This document shows, piece by piece, positions 22,998 to 34,965 of a stretch of DNA of 64,000 bases. Below the pieces are notes generated by a model. It ran no database searches. It was not told the DNA's origin and saw only the letters and a list, made by a program, of their open reading frames with translations. The position numbers and the translations under genes are program-made. The first letter of the stretch is position 1, and each line of letters starts with the position of its first letter. This stretch comes from Lojkania enalia (Eukaryota > Ascomycota > Dothideomycetes > Pleosporales), in assembly GCA_010094045.1 (NCBI GenBank), contig ML986619.1, positions 194,858 to 258,857 of the forward strand. Direction: 5' to 3'.

Positions 22998-23580
22998 ATG
23001 CCACAAACACGCCGTCAGATCAAGAACGCGGAAATGGAAGCCATTCTCGGGTCATTTTTCTCATCGCCGAAGTTTGCAGTCGCCGGGGCGAGCTCCAGTC
23101 CGGCGAAGTACGGCCATCAAGGCAAGTGCACTTGCGATTTATATCCCCGAGCTACGAACGGGAGGACTAGGAGGAGACATCTAATATACTGACGTGAGAT
23201 GGCTAGTCTTTGCCTGGTATCTGAACCACTCATTGCCTGTAACACCCATCAATCCACGGTCGCCGAGTATCACTGTATTATCCCGAACACACACTACTAC
23301 GGCGTCCCCGGCCGCTCTAACTGATGCCCCATCGACTTCACTGTCGGTAATAACCCCACCTGCCGTCACCAGGCAGCTGCTTAAGGAGGCAAAAGAGGCC
23401 GGAATTCCAGCAATATGGCTGCAGCCCGGCAGTTTTGATAAGGAAGGACTAGAATATGCAAGACGGGCGTTCAAGGTAGTAATTGCCGGGGAAGGAGGTC
23501 GTGGAGGAGAAGGATGGTGTGTACTTGTCGATGGTGAGGCGGGGTTGAAAGCTGCGGGGCGAGAGTGGAGTCGATTGTGA
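22998..23580 (+). CDS. CoA-binding (Rossmann) domain protein with a GC-AG intron
   Basis: Exons are 22998-23121 and 23207-23580, giving 165 residues. The 85-nt intron starts with GCAAGT and ends with CTAG, with a CTGAC branch point. The join restores YGHQ to VFAWYLNHSLPVTPINP. Family motifs run in order: FFSSPKFAVAGASSSPAKYG (first beta strand and glycine turn), VTPINPRSPSI, LSVITPPAVT, and AGIPAIWLQPGSFDKEGLEYA. This matches the CoA_binding_2 / YccU type. Such proteins are small cytosolic Rossmann folds that bind CoA or a similar nucleotide, and their physiological role in fungi is not settled. I found no canonical GT donor that would keep the frame. Confidence 0.85.
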
Positions 23581-24717
23581 GACAGCGAACCTCTACTGTA
23601 TTTTTATTATTCATGGACGATAGGTATTATGGCTCGGGCTAGGGAATTTGCATTAGAATAACGTTTGCGAGGCAGACTAAGGCGTTGGAAGTCTGCTGGG
23701 CTGGGCATTCAAAAGGAAGTTGTTGCCTGCCCTGGTGGAGGCTTGTTTCGTAGGCATATTCGGAACATATCGAGACTGTACGATTATCCTCAGCAGGAGA
23801 CGAAATCCCTTAATGTGCATTCACCGTGGAACCAATGAAGACCCTGTATTCTAGCCAGTCCAAGAGTCGGATACTCCAGTTTCACGTCGATTTCCAACCT
23901 CACTTGTGCCATTGTGCTATGTTGAACGAATAATTGGATTCTGGCAGTCTGAAATTTCTATCGAAGCACTCTATTCAGTTCTAAATATAACGCTGCAAGG
24001 AGCGTGAATGTATATTGATTCGACAGTCTTACCTCGTCCTCCGAAAAGTGTAAAGCAAATTGTTCATGTATACCAAAGCCGAGACCCCATTGCTCGGTCT
24101 CTACTCAGCATCTGCGCCTAGTCCGGCCAAATATTCAATGTTATAGCGACATGCCAAATGTAAGACGATAAACAGAGAGAATGAGTGTAGAGTTTGAAGT
24201 AAAATTAGAGACATATCCGTAATATGCGAGGTTGCGTGGCCTGTGGTGATTGGCGATCACAGCCCCTTGCTCGCTGAAGGAGAGTAGAGAAAACCGCAGA
24301 CATAGGAGATTTAAGGAATTTGAAGTTGGTGTATGGCAACGCTATCCCCGTGGTTACAGTCAGTTGGGAAAGTGGGGTATGCAGCGTCTCCGTGCTTGGT
24401 GTGTAGTCATCGGGTCTCATGCGTGCGTTGTCGTTGCAGCTGATGTGCTGCAGCACGGGTGATACTCTTTGCGCAGGAACTCTGACAGCATTCATGGAAG
24501 CTGCCAATTGTTGGGGATACCTGCGAGATCATCGTGGAAACTTATGTTGCCCCAATCCTTGACATGGGTTCTTCTAGACCCAACGAAAGCAGATAGCCAC
24601 CCAAGCAGAAATCGAAGACCTCAAACTCGACGCCTAGATGCTCCATCGGTAACGAAGCATTCACCACATCGGTATGGTTCCTGGGTCTCATTTTACCTGT
24701 CTCAACATCGTCCTTGT
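23581..24717. other. Gene-free stretch
   Basis: About 1.1 kb between the CoA-binding gene (+) and the polyproline gene (-). It holds their 3' flanks. No frame with recognisable features was found. Confidence 0.4.
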
Positions 24718-26194
24718 TCAGTAGAAAACTCTGATAGTCGTCTTGTCTTCCGACTCTTTGGTTAGCTTCCATAGTTCATCGACCCTTTCAATTTTGCCTA
24801 GAGGACGGTCGTCAAAGGTTTCTTCTAGTCGCGTAACACAAGAGAATACCACGTTCCAACCGTTGATAGTAGAAGTGTAGAAAGCTTCAGCTGCGGCAGC
24901 CTCTCGGCTCCCACACTTGATCACTTTATAGATCTGGAATCCCTTCGGCTCCTGACGGGCATACTCATCCTGATGTGTAGAGACAATCAAGTAGTATACT
25001 AGCGATGTAGACTCCAAGGCTTCGGACTTTTCATCCGTGCACACGTGACAGGCTCCGGCGTAGTCGCCGTCAAGTGAGTGTCCCGCACTACAACCATAGA
25101 TATCATCATCAAGAGGAGTCGTCAAGGCAGAGGAAGCCCATACCCGCGTTGTTTCAAGAGACTTCGGCTTTGGGTTATTGAAATGGGTATGGCAAGACCC
25201 TGGTTCACCGGCGGATTCCATTACCGTCATAGTCCTTAAGACCGTTCTTGAAGGGCGGAAATACCAATTCCCAGGACTTGCGTACTTGAAAGCCCACAAA
25301 TACTCTTCTAAATCGGCTCGGTATGCCTTGTGGAGCGTAATGAACACATTACGCTTGTATGGACTAATTCGGACAAGACGGGCAGTGTCTAAGACGGAAT
25401 CTCCCGAATAATGAATTGGAATTAACTCGGTCGGATTTGACACATTCTCTAGACTGTTGAATGAGTCTGATATGGAATCTGTCATAGACAAACCCGGTGG
25501 AGGCGGGGGTGGAGGTGGTGGCTGCCATTCGCGGTCAAATTGAATTTTAATCTCACGCTATATTTATGAACACTCACTGGAGGTGGAGGTGGAGGTGGAG
25601 GCGGAGGCGGAGGCGGAGGCGGAGGCGGAGGTGGAGGAGCGAAGGAGAAATCAATAGCTACAGGAGGAGGAGGAGGTGGTGGTGGCGGCTATTTCTCATC
25701 CATTAATACTATTTCAAGTTTATGGAGCAGGCAAATCGGCTTACGGGAAGCGGAGGAGCGTGCGTGGACGGTTGAAGCCCATGATTCCTCGACCCCAATT
25801 TCTCCGGATATGGGAACACCGGAGGTGGTGGAGGAGGAGGCCAGTCCAGATCTTGCGGAATTGGTGGAGTGACATGAGCCGTCGTCCGTTTATCCCTACC
25901 AGCGTCAAAGCTACACCAGCCAGGACCTTGGCAACAGTGTCGATGGAGTGGGGTGACTTTTGGCGAAGTCGAGGGCGAAGCTGCTTTGGATCTGAAGGGT
26001 AGCATTCCGCAAACAGGAGAGAAATTCTGGTGAGCACAACGATAAGCACCAAATATATGCTGGACAGTTGAATGAGAATGTTTGGAGTCCGGTATTTCTC
26101 CTGACACCTCCGGCAACGAGGGTTCTGTAGGAGTACTAGAATCCAGCTTCACCGTAGGCTCATCTTCAACGAGAACAATGTCGTCTGCGTCCAT
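24718..26194 (-). CDS. Polyproline-tract protein of unknown function, three exons
   Basis: Exons are 26194-25745, 25688-25578 and 25521-24718, all joined in phase 0, giving 454 residues. The introns are 56 nt each (GTAAGC...TAG and GTGAGT...CAG). Exon 1 encodes an acidic N terminus (MDADDIVLVEDEPTVKLDSS) and a first proline run. Exon 2 is almost only proline around VAIDFSFA. Exon 3 opens with more prolines, then a soluble part with IYGCSAGHSLDGDYAGACHVC and a possible CxxC pair. I do not recognise the C-terminal part (about 255 residues). Polyproline runs usually bind profilin or SH3/WW partners; that is inference here. The DNA of the tract is a CCNCCN microsatellite prone to length change. 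Confidence 0.65.
25578..25690 (+). repeat. GGNGGN microsatellite encoding polyproline on the minus strand
   Basis: Long runs of GGTGGA, GGCGGA and GGAGGT units cover most of this interval and continue on the far side of the intron (25497-25521). On the minus strand they are CCN codons for proline. Confidence 0.85.
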
Positions 26195-28773
26195 TTCGTC
26201 GTTAGAAAAGTCGAATATAATGAGGCAATGAATTTATAAAGTTTGGTGAAGAGTCGAAATGGACGATAGCCGTCGTCTGATCAATTCTTCTGTTTGAGTA
26301 TGACATTTCGAAGAGGGTATTTATTGACGGTAGCATCACCATAATAAGGCAATGGCTATGAGCTCTTCTCGACTAGCGTAATTATGCAGTGGATGAATAA
26401 CATTGCGTGCAAAAAAGTGAGGCGTTTCTGGGAAGGCAATCCAACCTGTTTCGAGTAATTAATGATCTGCATTCGAGGCTTTTATGAAGGGCCAGTCGGG
26501 AGTGAGCTTTGCAGGTTATGGTTGTACGGCTCAAGCCGCGGCGTTTGAGCTACGTGTCAGACCCTAGAAATAGCATTAATGACTTGTCAAGCTACGGAAC
26601 GTGGATTGAAAACAATGGCGCGCCGAAGAAAGATATCTCCTTTGTTTCTGGGCCAGCAATCTGCTATCCCAGTTCGAGCAGAATTCTAATTAGGCAAGTT
26701 TAGAGCCTTAGACGGGATTTAGTGGGCTGGCCAAGTAGGAGTAGCCTTGAATGTAGGGTGCTATGCCAACATCACCGGATGACGACGGGGAAGGGCCTGG
26801 TCTCGCCTCACTCTGAGAAGAATCACGCCGCAATTTCGTTTTGGTATGTCTGGAAGGAAAACCCTTGTTAGCGCCCTATCGTAGTGGCCTATCGGGTATG
26901 CAACAGAAAATATTAGTCGTACTTGCCGCTACGGGTTGCTACAGCGAGCGAGAGCAAACTGTAACAGTCTAATCGGTGAATACGACCTGAATCGGGGGCT
27001 TCGACTGGACTGATAGCAAATGGCCGAAGTGAGGCTTTCTGATTGACATTGCAGCGGATGCTAGCAAGTGGCGTGCTACGAAACCATAATCCTAGAACAC
27101 CATAACACAATAGGGCGAGTAGATCAATCTCCTGTCTTTTGCCTAGGCGCACAACAGTTGATGATAAGCCTCGCAATCCGTTTCCTAAAGATTGGGTAGC
27201 CACCGGGTGATACAGTTGAATAGAGTGACCACGCGCTGAGAGGAAGTACTAGTAGGAACCGCAAAGCTTCGATTTGGTGAGATAATTACATAAATCCTTG
27301 ATTCACCGTCCAGTGAGCCCTATCGGAGCCTGAGTTAAGAGCTTCGTTGAATCTAGCCTAAGTCCTCGAGCCCACTTGTTGGCCAGCCTATAGGAACCAC
27401 GGAGAGTAGATAGCGGTGAAGACTCAAAGTTTATCGATCCAGAATCCCAAATATGGAGGCCGGTTCCGGTCCAGTCTCCAGCTATATTACATTGAGATAT
27501 ATGTAGATCTATATTTTTAAACCCAAATATCAACATAGTAACGAGAGTCCAATTCATTAAAAGCCTTCTCTTTCATGTAGATTATTGAATAGACCTCAGG
27601 CGAAAGTTTACGGAAAGCCCTCTCGGGTGGGTTGTGACAGCAATGCATTGTCACCTGCATGTAATGCCATCTGCATCCTTGGCCAGGGAGGTATAATGCT
27701 AGCTTGAAAGTAATGTTTACTGAGGTAGTTAGCTCTTAGCTTTACATAAATAGAGCTAAGGAAAAAAAAATTAAAAAAAAAAAAAAAATAAACAAGAGAA
27801 TTTTTAGGCCGTGAAAAGAGTCAAACAATAAACAGGCGCGACATGTGGCTATTCTCAAATGTACATGAGTTTTACTGTGGGTCTGACGTGCAGGTACCCG
27901 CATACTAAGCGAGAAAATCGTTAACTATTTTCGGTTCACCGGTTGAGGGCTCTTGAGAATCCCTTTGCCTCCCCTGAAAATACCTTGGCGTATGGTGATA
28001 GACAAATTCTGCGCATATCGTTGGTCTCCAAGAGGCTCCGGGGCGGAAGATTGTGTCGGGAGATGCACATCAACGCCACGTTTCAATGAAGCAACAGGTT
28101 CGTAGGCCACCTACCATTCATGTTGGTAGGGCGTACGGAAAGAATACTGGGAGTACTAACTGAAGTGACATGAAGAGAATAGAGACAGTATTTGAGTAAT
28201 AACTGATGGTAGAGCAGCGAAGAAGTCTTGAACCACCTCAGTAGGACGGGCGGATGGTTTCAAATATATATATTATATATTAGCGTAGACCACATGAGAC
28301 ATCTGTATTAATAGAAAAAAGATCGGCAAAAGGAAATCTAAGGGTGGCATGATCAGAATTGACATGAAAGAGAAAATGAGGCGGAAATGGTGGAGTTGGT
28401 CCATTTGGGACTTGATCTTCATAGTATTAGGCAAACAAGGTTTAAAAGCCAAAGAAAGTCATGGGATCCTTGAACACCATCATGGCATGGCATCCATGAG
28501 GCTTCTTCAACCCGTTGATAACACAGAGGCGACGTATGAGGTTCGAATAACGTTTTGATGGAGGTGAGTCCTCCAGAGAAATGGTTGCTGACACTAGCCT
28601 GTGATAAGCTAGTTGCCTGCCAAGGTCGACAGGGTTCGTGTGGATAGGCGTCATTCAGAAGCCTCAAGCTCTAGAACAACACCACACCCAGCGCGCTTGT
28701 ACGATATCTCAGCATCGAATCTCTTGCTGCAGTAACAGTTCATTCCGTGCCATAATCAATTAGATAAATCATC
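26195..28773. other. Long gene-poor stretch
   Basis: About 2.6 kb. The part next to 26195 should hold the promoter of the polyproline gene, and the last few hundred bases that of VMA9. In between there are only short frames, an A-rich run at 27762-27792 and an AT dinucleotide patch near 28263-28280. No element could be named. Confidence 0.4.
27762..27792. repeat. A-rich run
   Basis: Nearly pure adenine over about 30 bases with two internal T. It could be slippage or the tail of an old retroposed copy. No element could be recognised upstream. Confidence 0.6.
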
Positions 28774-29323
28774 ATGGCTAACGGGTAACGTCTTTATTTC
28801 CCGGGCTTCACTAGAGTAATAACTAACGCGCCGCAGCTGGGCTCCCTTCATTGGACTAATTATCGTCGCTGTCTTTTGCGCTGGAGCTTGGTTTGGCTCA
28901 CCAAAAGGCGAGAACCAGACGTGAGTCTGCCTTACCATTATTTATCCCTCAATATCTTATCTACCCGCCACGAGGCAGACCAGCAGGCCGATCGTCTCGC
29001 CAAAACACCAATGGCAACTCGACCAAACTCCGAGTATGTGCAGACACATGCTGATGAACTGACAGTGTCTGGCGGTCAACACTTATGCTCTCGGCGGTTG
29101 CAATGTATCTGATGTGGGGCAAGTGACATTTCCTAGACCGTCTTCTGTATTGTAGCATTCACCCTACTTTGTGAACGTTGCTGCCCTTCCTCGTCACTTC
29201 TTCGGCGACTATGGAAAAAGCTAACTCATCACCCTCATAGTAATAACATTTCTCGCACAACTCAACCCTATCATCGCGCCAATTCGATATGACATCCGCC
29301 CCGAAGACGAAATTCCGCGTTAA
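28774..29323 (+). CDS. VMA9: V-ATPase subunit e, four short exons
   Basis: The exons are too short to stand out as open frames: 28774-28784 (11 nt), 28837-28920, 29066-29118 and 29241-29323. They encode 76 residues. Introns 1 and 2 are GT-AG, the first with an ACTAAC branch point. Intron 3 begins GCAAGT (GC-AG). The joined product reads MANG, WAPFIGLIIVAVFCAGAWF, SPKGENQT, VWRSTLMLSAVAMYLMW, VITFLAQLNPIIAPIR. This is the two-helix hydrophobic pattern of subunit e in the membrane Vo sector of the vacuolar proton pump, including the conserved WF..PKG.NQ loop and the PxIxP segment. The length is as expected. The gene is convergent with ARV1. Confidence 0.93.
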
Positions 29324-29669
29324 TCTTTGTCACAATATTTGGAGAGCGTATGTCGATTGGAGCGGTGCAGGATCGGGTTTAACAGGCAAACTTGACTATG
29401 ATTTATCTGGAGTGCCAAGGTCCAGAGATAGAGATCACGCTTCTAAGGAGTGGTCCAATAGACCGATGGAACAGTGTGACAACGGGGTAACATCTTATTA
29501 TTGAAGGGATAAGGAAATCCTTTTGTACACTGAATGGGGAGATTGGAGTTTACATGGACTGTACATGCATCTTGAGTAAATCTCATGCAATCTTCACACT
29601 ATCAATAGCCGCGAATCCTGCGAATCATAATTATGCAATCACTACACGTAATTCGTCCAAACACGATAT
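29324..29669. other. Convergent spacer VMA9/ARV1
   Basis: 346 bases of shared 3' flank. No further gene is recognisable. Confidence 0.45.
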
Positions 29670-30688
29670 CTACCGCTTCCCCATCACCTTTCCAACCCAC
29701 GAGCTCACCGCCCTCCAAACACCCACAAGACTATCCACGTCCCCCAATCCCGCCGTACCATCCCCCCATCCTGTACCCAGTCCCACCCCCTTCAGCACGA
29801 AATTCGCAATCGCGGTCCTCAACCCCGCTCCTACACCTACAAGCACTCCAGCTCGCAGATACCCACAATCCATAAGAATCTCCAGTGCCGCAATATTATT
29901 CACAATAACCGCCCAACTCACTGCTGTCGCACTAGACGGCAAATCGTACTCCCAAATAATTAACAGTATCGGGAACAGCTTCGTACAGCTCGAGACAAGA
30001 AGCGCGGTGCTCAGCGGCGTCGGATGTGGATAGTATGGTATCAAGCGCCTCCACACCTTCCGCCCCCACCCTTTGCGTATTCGCGCAGGATTGATCGAAC
30101 ATAGGAGACGGATCGGTAAATGGAATGCGAGCGTTGAGCTCACGACGAGCAGCAGGAAGAACAAGTACTGCAGGACGAGCGGCTGGGCTTCCAACAAAGC
30201 GGCATTTGTTGCCGGCTCGTGGTTTGAGAGGGAGTAGGTCAGGCGATGCGGCGATGTGAGTGGGAGAGATAGCTTTTCGATGCGCGCCCAGGTCAGGTAG
30301 ACGTCGAAGAGGAGGAGGAGGACGCCTAGGCGGACGATGGAACGCTGTAGATGTAAGTTTGGACAGGGGATTAGAGAGAGCAGTGTCATACGTCGAATTT
30401 ATCATCATCGCGGCCGAGGCGGTTGAAGAGGAGGTGTCTGTATACCTATCTATGCAATCAGCTTTTACATAATAATTGTATAGAATTTGGAGTGCATACT
30501 TGAGGCTTAATTAACACTAGATCGATGAACAAGACCACAAAGTCATGCTCAACGTATTTGTCGGCGAACCGCTTACAGTTTGGGCATTGCGTGAGACGAA
30601 CCCCCTTGCCCAATGCTCGATCATCTGCTTTGCTATAGGTGGTATATAGCGTTTTGACCCGACACCGACATTCTATGCAGATTGGCAT
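29670..30688 (-). CDS. ARV1: ARV1 family lipid/sterol homeostasis protein, three exons
   Basis: Exons are 30688-30500, 30445-30392 and 30344-29670 (305 residues), with introns of 54 nt (GTATGC...TAG) and 47 nt (GTATGA, CTAAT branch point, CAG), both in phase 0. The N terminus is the ARV1 homology domain: a zinc ribbon of CIEC (residues 4-7) and CPNC (35-38), then FADKYVEHDFVVLFIDLVL and KPQVYRHLLFNRL. The rest has several membrane helices (RLGVLLLLFDVYLTW, LVLQYLFFLLLVVSSTLAF, STALLVSSCTKLFPILLII). ARV1 proteins sit in the ER membrane and support sterol trafficking and GPI-anchor synthesis in yeast. Length and motif order match the fungal family. Confidence 0.95.
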
Positions 30689-31195
30689 TGGAGCTGGAGT
30701 CGCGTTTTTAAGACGTGCCGCGGTTCTTTAGCAGACGGAATTTAGTGGTGCCAAGAGCATTTTAATTCCAACCATCATAATGAACAAAACCACTACCTTC
30801 TAACAAGGATACATGTATTCTTATGAACTTCATAGAATTCGTTATCTAACAATTTCCGAACCTAACATTAAGGTTAGGTTTCCCACATCATTAAGCCGGC
30901 CATATCCGAGAGGCAACCCAAGTATACGCTCAACGCCAGGATGCTCCACCTGATATGATACTTTGTCCTCAGAGCTGCAACATACAAAAAAAAATTCTCC
31001 CAAAGATTCCGGCCGATAAATCATTACCACACAAATTGTACAAGGATAAAAAAATTACAAAAGTATAGGCCTAGCAAGAGATCGTTTGAAATGAAAGCCG
31101 TAAAGAGGATCAGGGTTCAAGTAAGCGTGGCCATCATCGCAGCGACGACTTTGGGATTTGGTTCTCTCCTCCCTATCCAGGAATCAACACCGTGC
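30689..31195. other. Intergenic stretch
   Basis: 507 bases holding the ARV1 promoter side and the 3' flank of the DUF8035-type gene. Nothing else was recognised. Confidence 0.45.
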
Positions 31196-32639
31196 TCAAT
31201 GTGACGAGCGGACAAGGGCCATCCTACCTCTTCGGTCCTTCTCGACGCGGATGACTTCTCTACGGGGTCGTTCAATGATTTCGTAGTCGCTTTCGCGTTC
31301 ATACTTTAGGAGTCGGCGTTCTTCCTCTAATGCTCGAATCTCATCCTTGATATCTCGTTCCGAGCGGACAACTCGTCGTTCGTCCGGAACAAGAACCGTC
31401 AACGGCCCGTTAATATGGTTCGACTCCTCAATTCGCTCCTCAATTAGTCCATGGTGGTGTGGAGAGACAGAGCGGACCGAATGAGGGTACTTTACGGATG
31501 CCGGAGGTGGAGGAAGGGGAAGTGCTTCAACAGGCGGTGGAGGGGGAGGTGGTGGTGGAGGGGCTGCTTCCACTACCGTCTCCCTATCTCCATAGACATA
31601 CGTGGTTTTCTCTGCATTGCCAAGTTAGTAAGATAATATGTTCCGTTTGGAGTTGGTCCATACCTTCTCTATAATTCTCGCTAATCTTAATGATCTCATC
31701 GATATGCTCCTTCTCGAGCGCACGTTTGACAATGATGAAATCGTCCTAATCCCGGTCAGAAAAGGATGTGGAAGTTGGCATTAGACTTACTTCTTCCTCG
31801 TATGGGTAGCCAAGTTCAATGATCGCCTGTTTCTTCACCAAGCGTTTGGGCATCCTAGTCTTGCCCCTACGCCCGACATTGTTTCGAACAGGAGAGACTT
31901 CGGTAACTTCCTCGAAGCTAGAAGTCGATGAGCTTCGCGCAGAGGTTGCTGCAATGCTTCTCGCTGCCCTGCTTCGGCTTCGTGCACGGCGTCTGCTCTT
32001 TTCTCTCTTGATTTCTACCTCGCGGTACTCTTCTCTCCTCGGTTCCCGCTCCCGGTCACTATATCGATAGTCTTCGAAATCCTCCTCTCGGTGACGGGGG
32101 CGGGATGGTGATCGACGACGCTCACGAATAGGCAATGGAATAGGAACATTTGTAGGCGGTCGCCATTCGTCTCGCTCATAGTCTCCGTAGCGCGGCAGCG
32201 GCCGACGATCGAAGGTGTCGAGGGACGATTGCCGCCGGATATACTGAGGACGAGTAGGGCGTCGGACTGAGATGTCGATGTCTTTTTCGACAATGGATTT
32301 GCGGCGGTAGGGTGCAAGAGCACGATTTGCCACTTCCGATGGGATATCGTCATCGAAAACCTCGTGTCGATGGCGAGGTCGATTGAAGCGCTCGTCTTCA
32401 TGGAAACGCTCGCGCTCCATTGTACGATGCCCACGACGGTCATAGTCTTCGTGTAAGTCGATATCGAGGCGGCCTCCGGGGAGCCGATCGTGCTCCTGAA
32501 AGCGGAAGTGATCGTACTCATCGCGACCTCTTCCAATCCTGCTTCTCTCGCGCTCAAACCTGTCGCGATCCCAGCGCTCGCCGCTGCGAGGCGGTTCATC
32601 AAAGAAGCCAAGGTGGCCTGTGGAAGCACGGTAGGCCAT
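31196..32639 (-). CDS. DUF8035-type Arg/Ser-rich protein, three exons
   Basis: Exons are 32639-31791, 31745-31664 and 31611-31196, giving 448 residues. Introns are 45 nt (GTAAGT...TAG) and 52 nt (GTATGG...CAG), joined in frame (phases 0 and 1). The first 270 residues are highly charged and disordered, with many Arg, Asp and Glu (RDRFERERSRIGRGRDEYDH) and an RS-like part (RRRARSRSRAARS). The conserved core spans the exon 1/2 join: MPKRLVKKQAIIELGYPYEEE and DDFIIVKRALEKEHIDEII. A polyproline run and a charged coiled coil (IKDEIRALEEERRLLKYERE) follow. This core is typical of a widespread fungal family of unknown function that I take to be DUF8035. An RNA- or chromatin-related role is only suggested by composition. 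Confidence 0.85.
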
Positions 32640-34965
32640 GCTTTCTACGGTTGTGGGTTAAGTGCCAGAGAGGTCAAGGACTGATGCCAATGAGGTCGGA
32701 AGCGGGGCTCGGGATCAGGTGTTGAGGACGATTGCAGCAGAGACGGAAGAACAACGAAGAAGAGACGGGTTGTGTGCGCAGTATATACGCTAGAGCGAAG
32801 CAATGGGCTGCGAATGCAAAGTGGTCAGGCTGCACGCAAGAAATGAGGGCTGGTGGTGAGTGGATACGGCCAACTTCTTGAATATGCGGCTGCGGGATAG
32901 CTTCGTCATCGGCGCAAATGCCAGGACCCGCAGCACACAGGGGGCAGCCCGCACCATTACTGGCGGGATATTGCTTTGGCATCTGATTAGGTGTCATTCT
33001 CTGTCGCAAAGGCCACCCATTGAGATGAAACTGGAACTGGACGCTGATTTTTGGGCGCAGCATTGGGCAGAGGACAGAGTTGCGGCGCGAGCACGGAACC
33101 CAAGTTGGGCAACCACGATGTGGGCAGTGATGGCTTGCTAGTCGAGCTCTTAGGGCTGGCAGTGTTAGCCATCTTCGTCTGCACAGGATATCCCTCCTTC
33201 AGTCTTCTGACCAGGACGAAACAGAGCAGATGCATAGCTAGTGGAGGGAAGGTTGACGTCAGTGGCGCATGACTCCGGTGTGCATATTGGTTAGCGCAAC
33301 ACGTCGCGAGACTCCATAGCTAACACCATCAGCCATCGTGGTATTCACCTCGAGCTCAGACTCGGGAATATCATTGATATGACCCAAAACCTACCTCAAG
33401 GTCTCAAGATCACCGGAGCCTCGTTGAATTTGAGGTATTTTAAGATACGGAAGCAGGAACGCCTAAGTAACGGTTTTAGATTCTCCGGATCAGCCATCCA
33501 AGCTCCCTACCGCCGTCTATTCAAGCGAACAATGATCCAGGTCCAAATCCTACTGGACCACAGTGAAAGGGAGAATGAGAGGTACTGTACCTTGACCATA
33601 GACTCCTTGGAATCTGTCTTATTGTAAAACGGTTCTATACGAAAGCTAACAACAATAATCGATTATAGATCTTAGGAAGTAGAAGTATTGCGCCAAGGCA
33701 GCCCTTAAAAGTTTCGTGGTTATCCAGAGCATACCTAACTCTGTTTTTCTTGGCACTCGCCTCAACGTGCAGTTTCAACTGAACCTTGGATAAAGCTGGC
33801 GTAGTTTTTCAATAAGGGCATGGAACCATAGCTGGATTAACGACAAGTCCTTAGCATCTCACGGTTAAAATAGCGTAGTTCTCGCTTTTAGCGAACATTA
33901 CAGCGTCAGGCCTTGATAACTTCGATGTCCTTAAAGTAGCATCAGCTCTTCTTCCACTTCCCTATTCTTTCTGTCACTCAAGATCGTTTACCGTCGTGAA
34001 GAGCCGTTCCTTACTACATCTTTCTGCCGCAGCATATGCAATAGCGGGAAACTCTTAATTTCAGCGCAATGCACAGGCCGTATCTGGTTCGGGTCTAAAT
34101 GTGAACTATTCGAAACACCTCGCGTGCTACAACAACCTCGAATCCTAGTCGTCTCGCATTCCAGAGATCCAGGAGTTTCAGTCCTTACCTATGAGAATCA
34201 TGCTGACGTGAGAAGGTTGGGACTGCAACGCGCATATTCGGGTCTCAAGAAGTTCTCTAGTGGACGGCAAGATAGGACACGCGAACGTAGAGAAGGCCGC
34301 TATGGAACATCCCATTATGAAGTTGATGATTTCCCACAGTATCATGCGGAGACTATCAAAGTATCTGGACAATTGCAACTGTACAGCTAAGAAAACTAAC
34401 ATAAATCTTCTCTACAGGCTTAACGCAATCCGACTTAGGAGGTATAGGGACGACTTCGTCGACGTTGATGGACAGACTAACACTCAGCAAAACTTTAAGA
34501 CACGGTCTGCACACGACATTAAATCAAGAACAATTGAATATGATTAAGTCTGTGATATCAAAACAAAGACCTCCAGCACCACCCCGCCGGCCCCGTTCGA
34601 CACCAGGTATTTTTAACCATATTTTATGACTTCGGTGACACATAGGTGCGGCCCATACGCGCGGGATGATTGAAGCTTAACGGAAGTTTCAGTTATCTCG
34701 GCGTTCTGGCAACTACATGTGAATAACTAGGGAAGGCATTTCATTGTGATCTTTGCTTGACACGACATTTCTAGGTGGCTATTTCGGCTTGCCCGAAATA
34801 AATATCACCTCTACTCCAATCTTCGTAAAATCACTTCAAATGGGAGGTCAATGCAAGCCTTCATCTCTTCTATATACATAATCTACACGTCAGTCATACA
34901 TATTATACACAGATCCATATGCCTCTTTAATACAAAGCGTATCATAACCGACCCCGCCTGCTTTC
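32640..34965. other. Gene-poor stretch
   Basis: About 2.3 kb. The left side should carry the DUF8035-type gene promoter and 5' UTR. The remainder has only short frames. A piece near 34.13-34.39 kb on the plus strand faintly recalls the region after a NACHT domain, but the match is too weak to call. No RNA gene was seen. Confidence 0.4.

Noticed and set aside
29554..30033. 159-residue plus-strand frame
   Set aside because: It is antisense to the ARV1 coding exon 3 and is rich in Pro and Thr from its shadow frame.
34124..34390. Possible post-NACHT fragment on the plus strand
   Set aside because: Phrases such as RILVVSHSRDPG faintly recall fungal NLR linker regions, but the match is short and no further domain parts are nearby.
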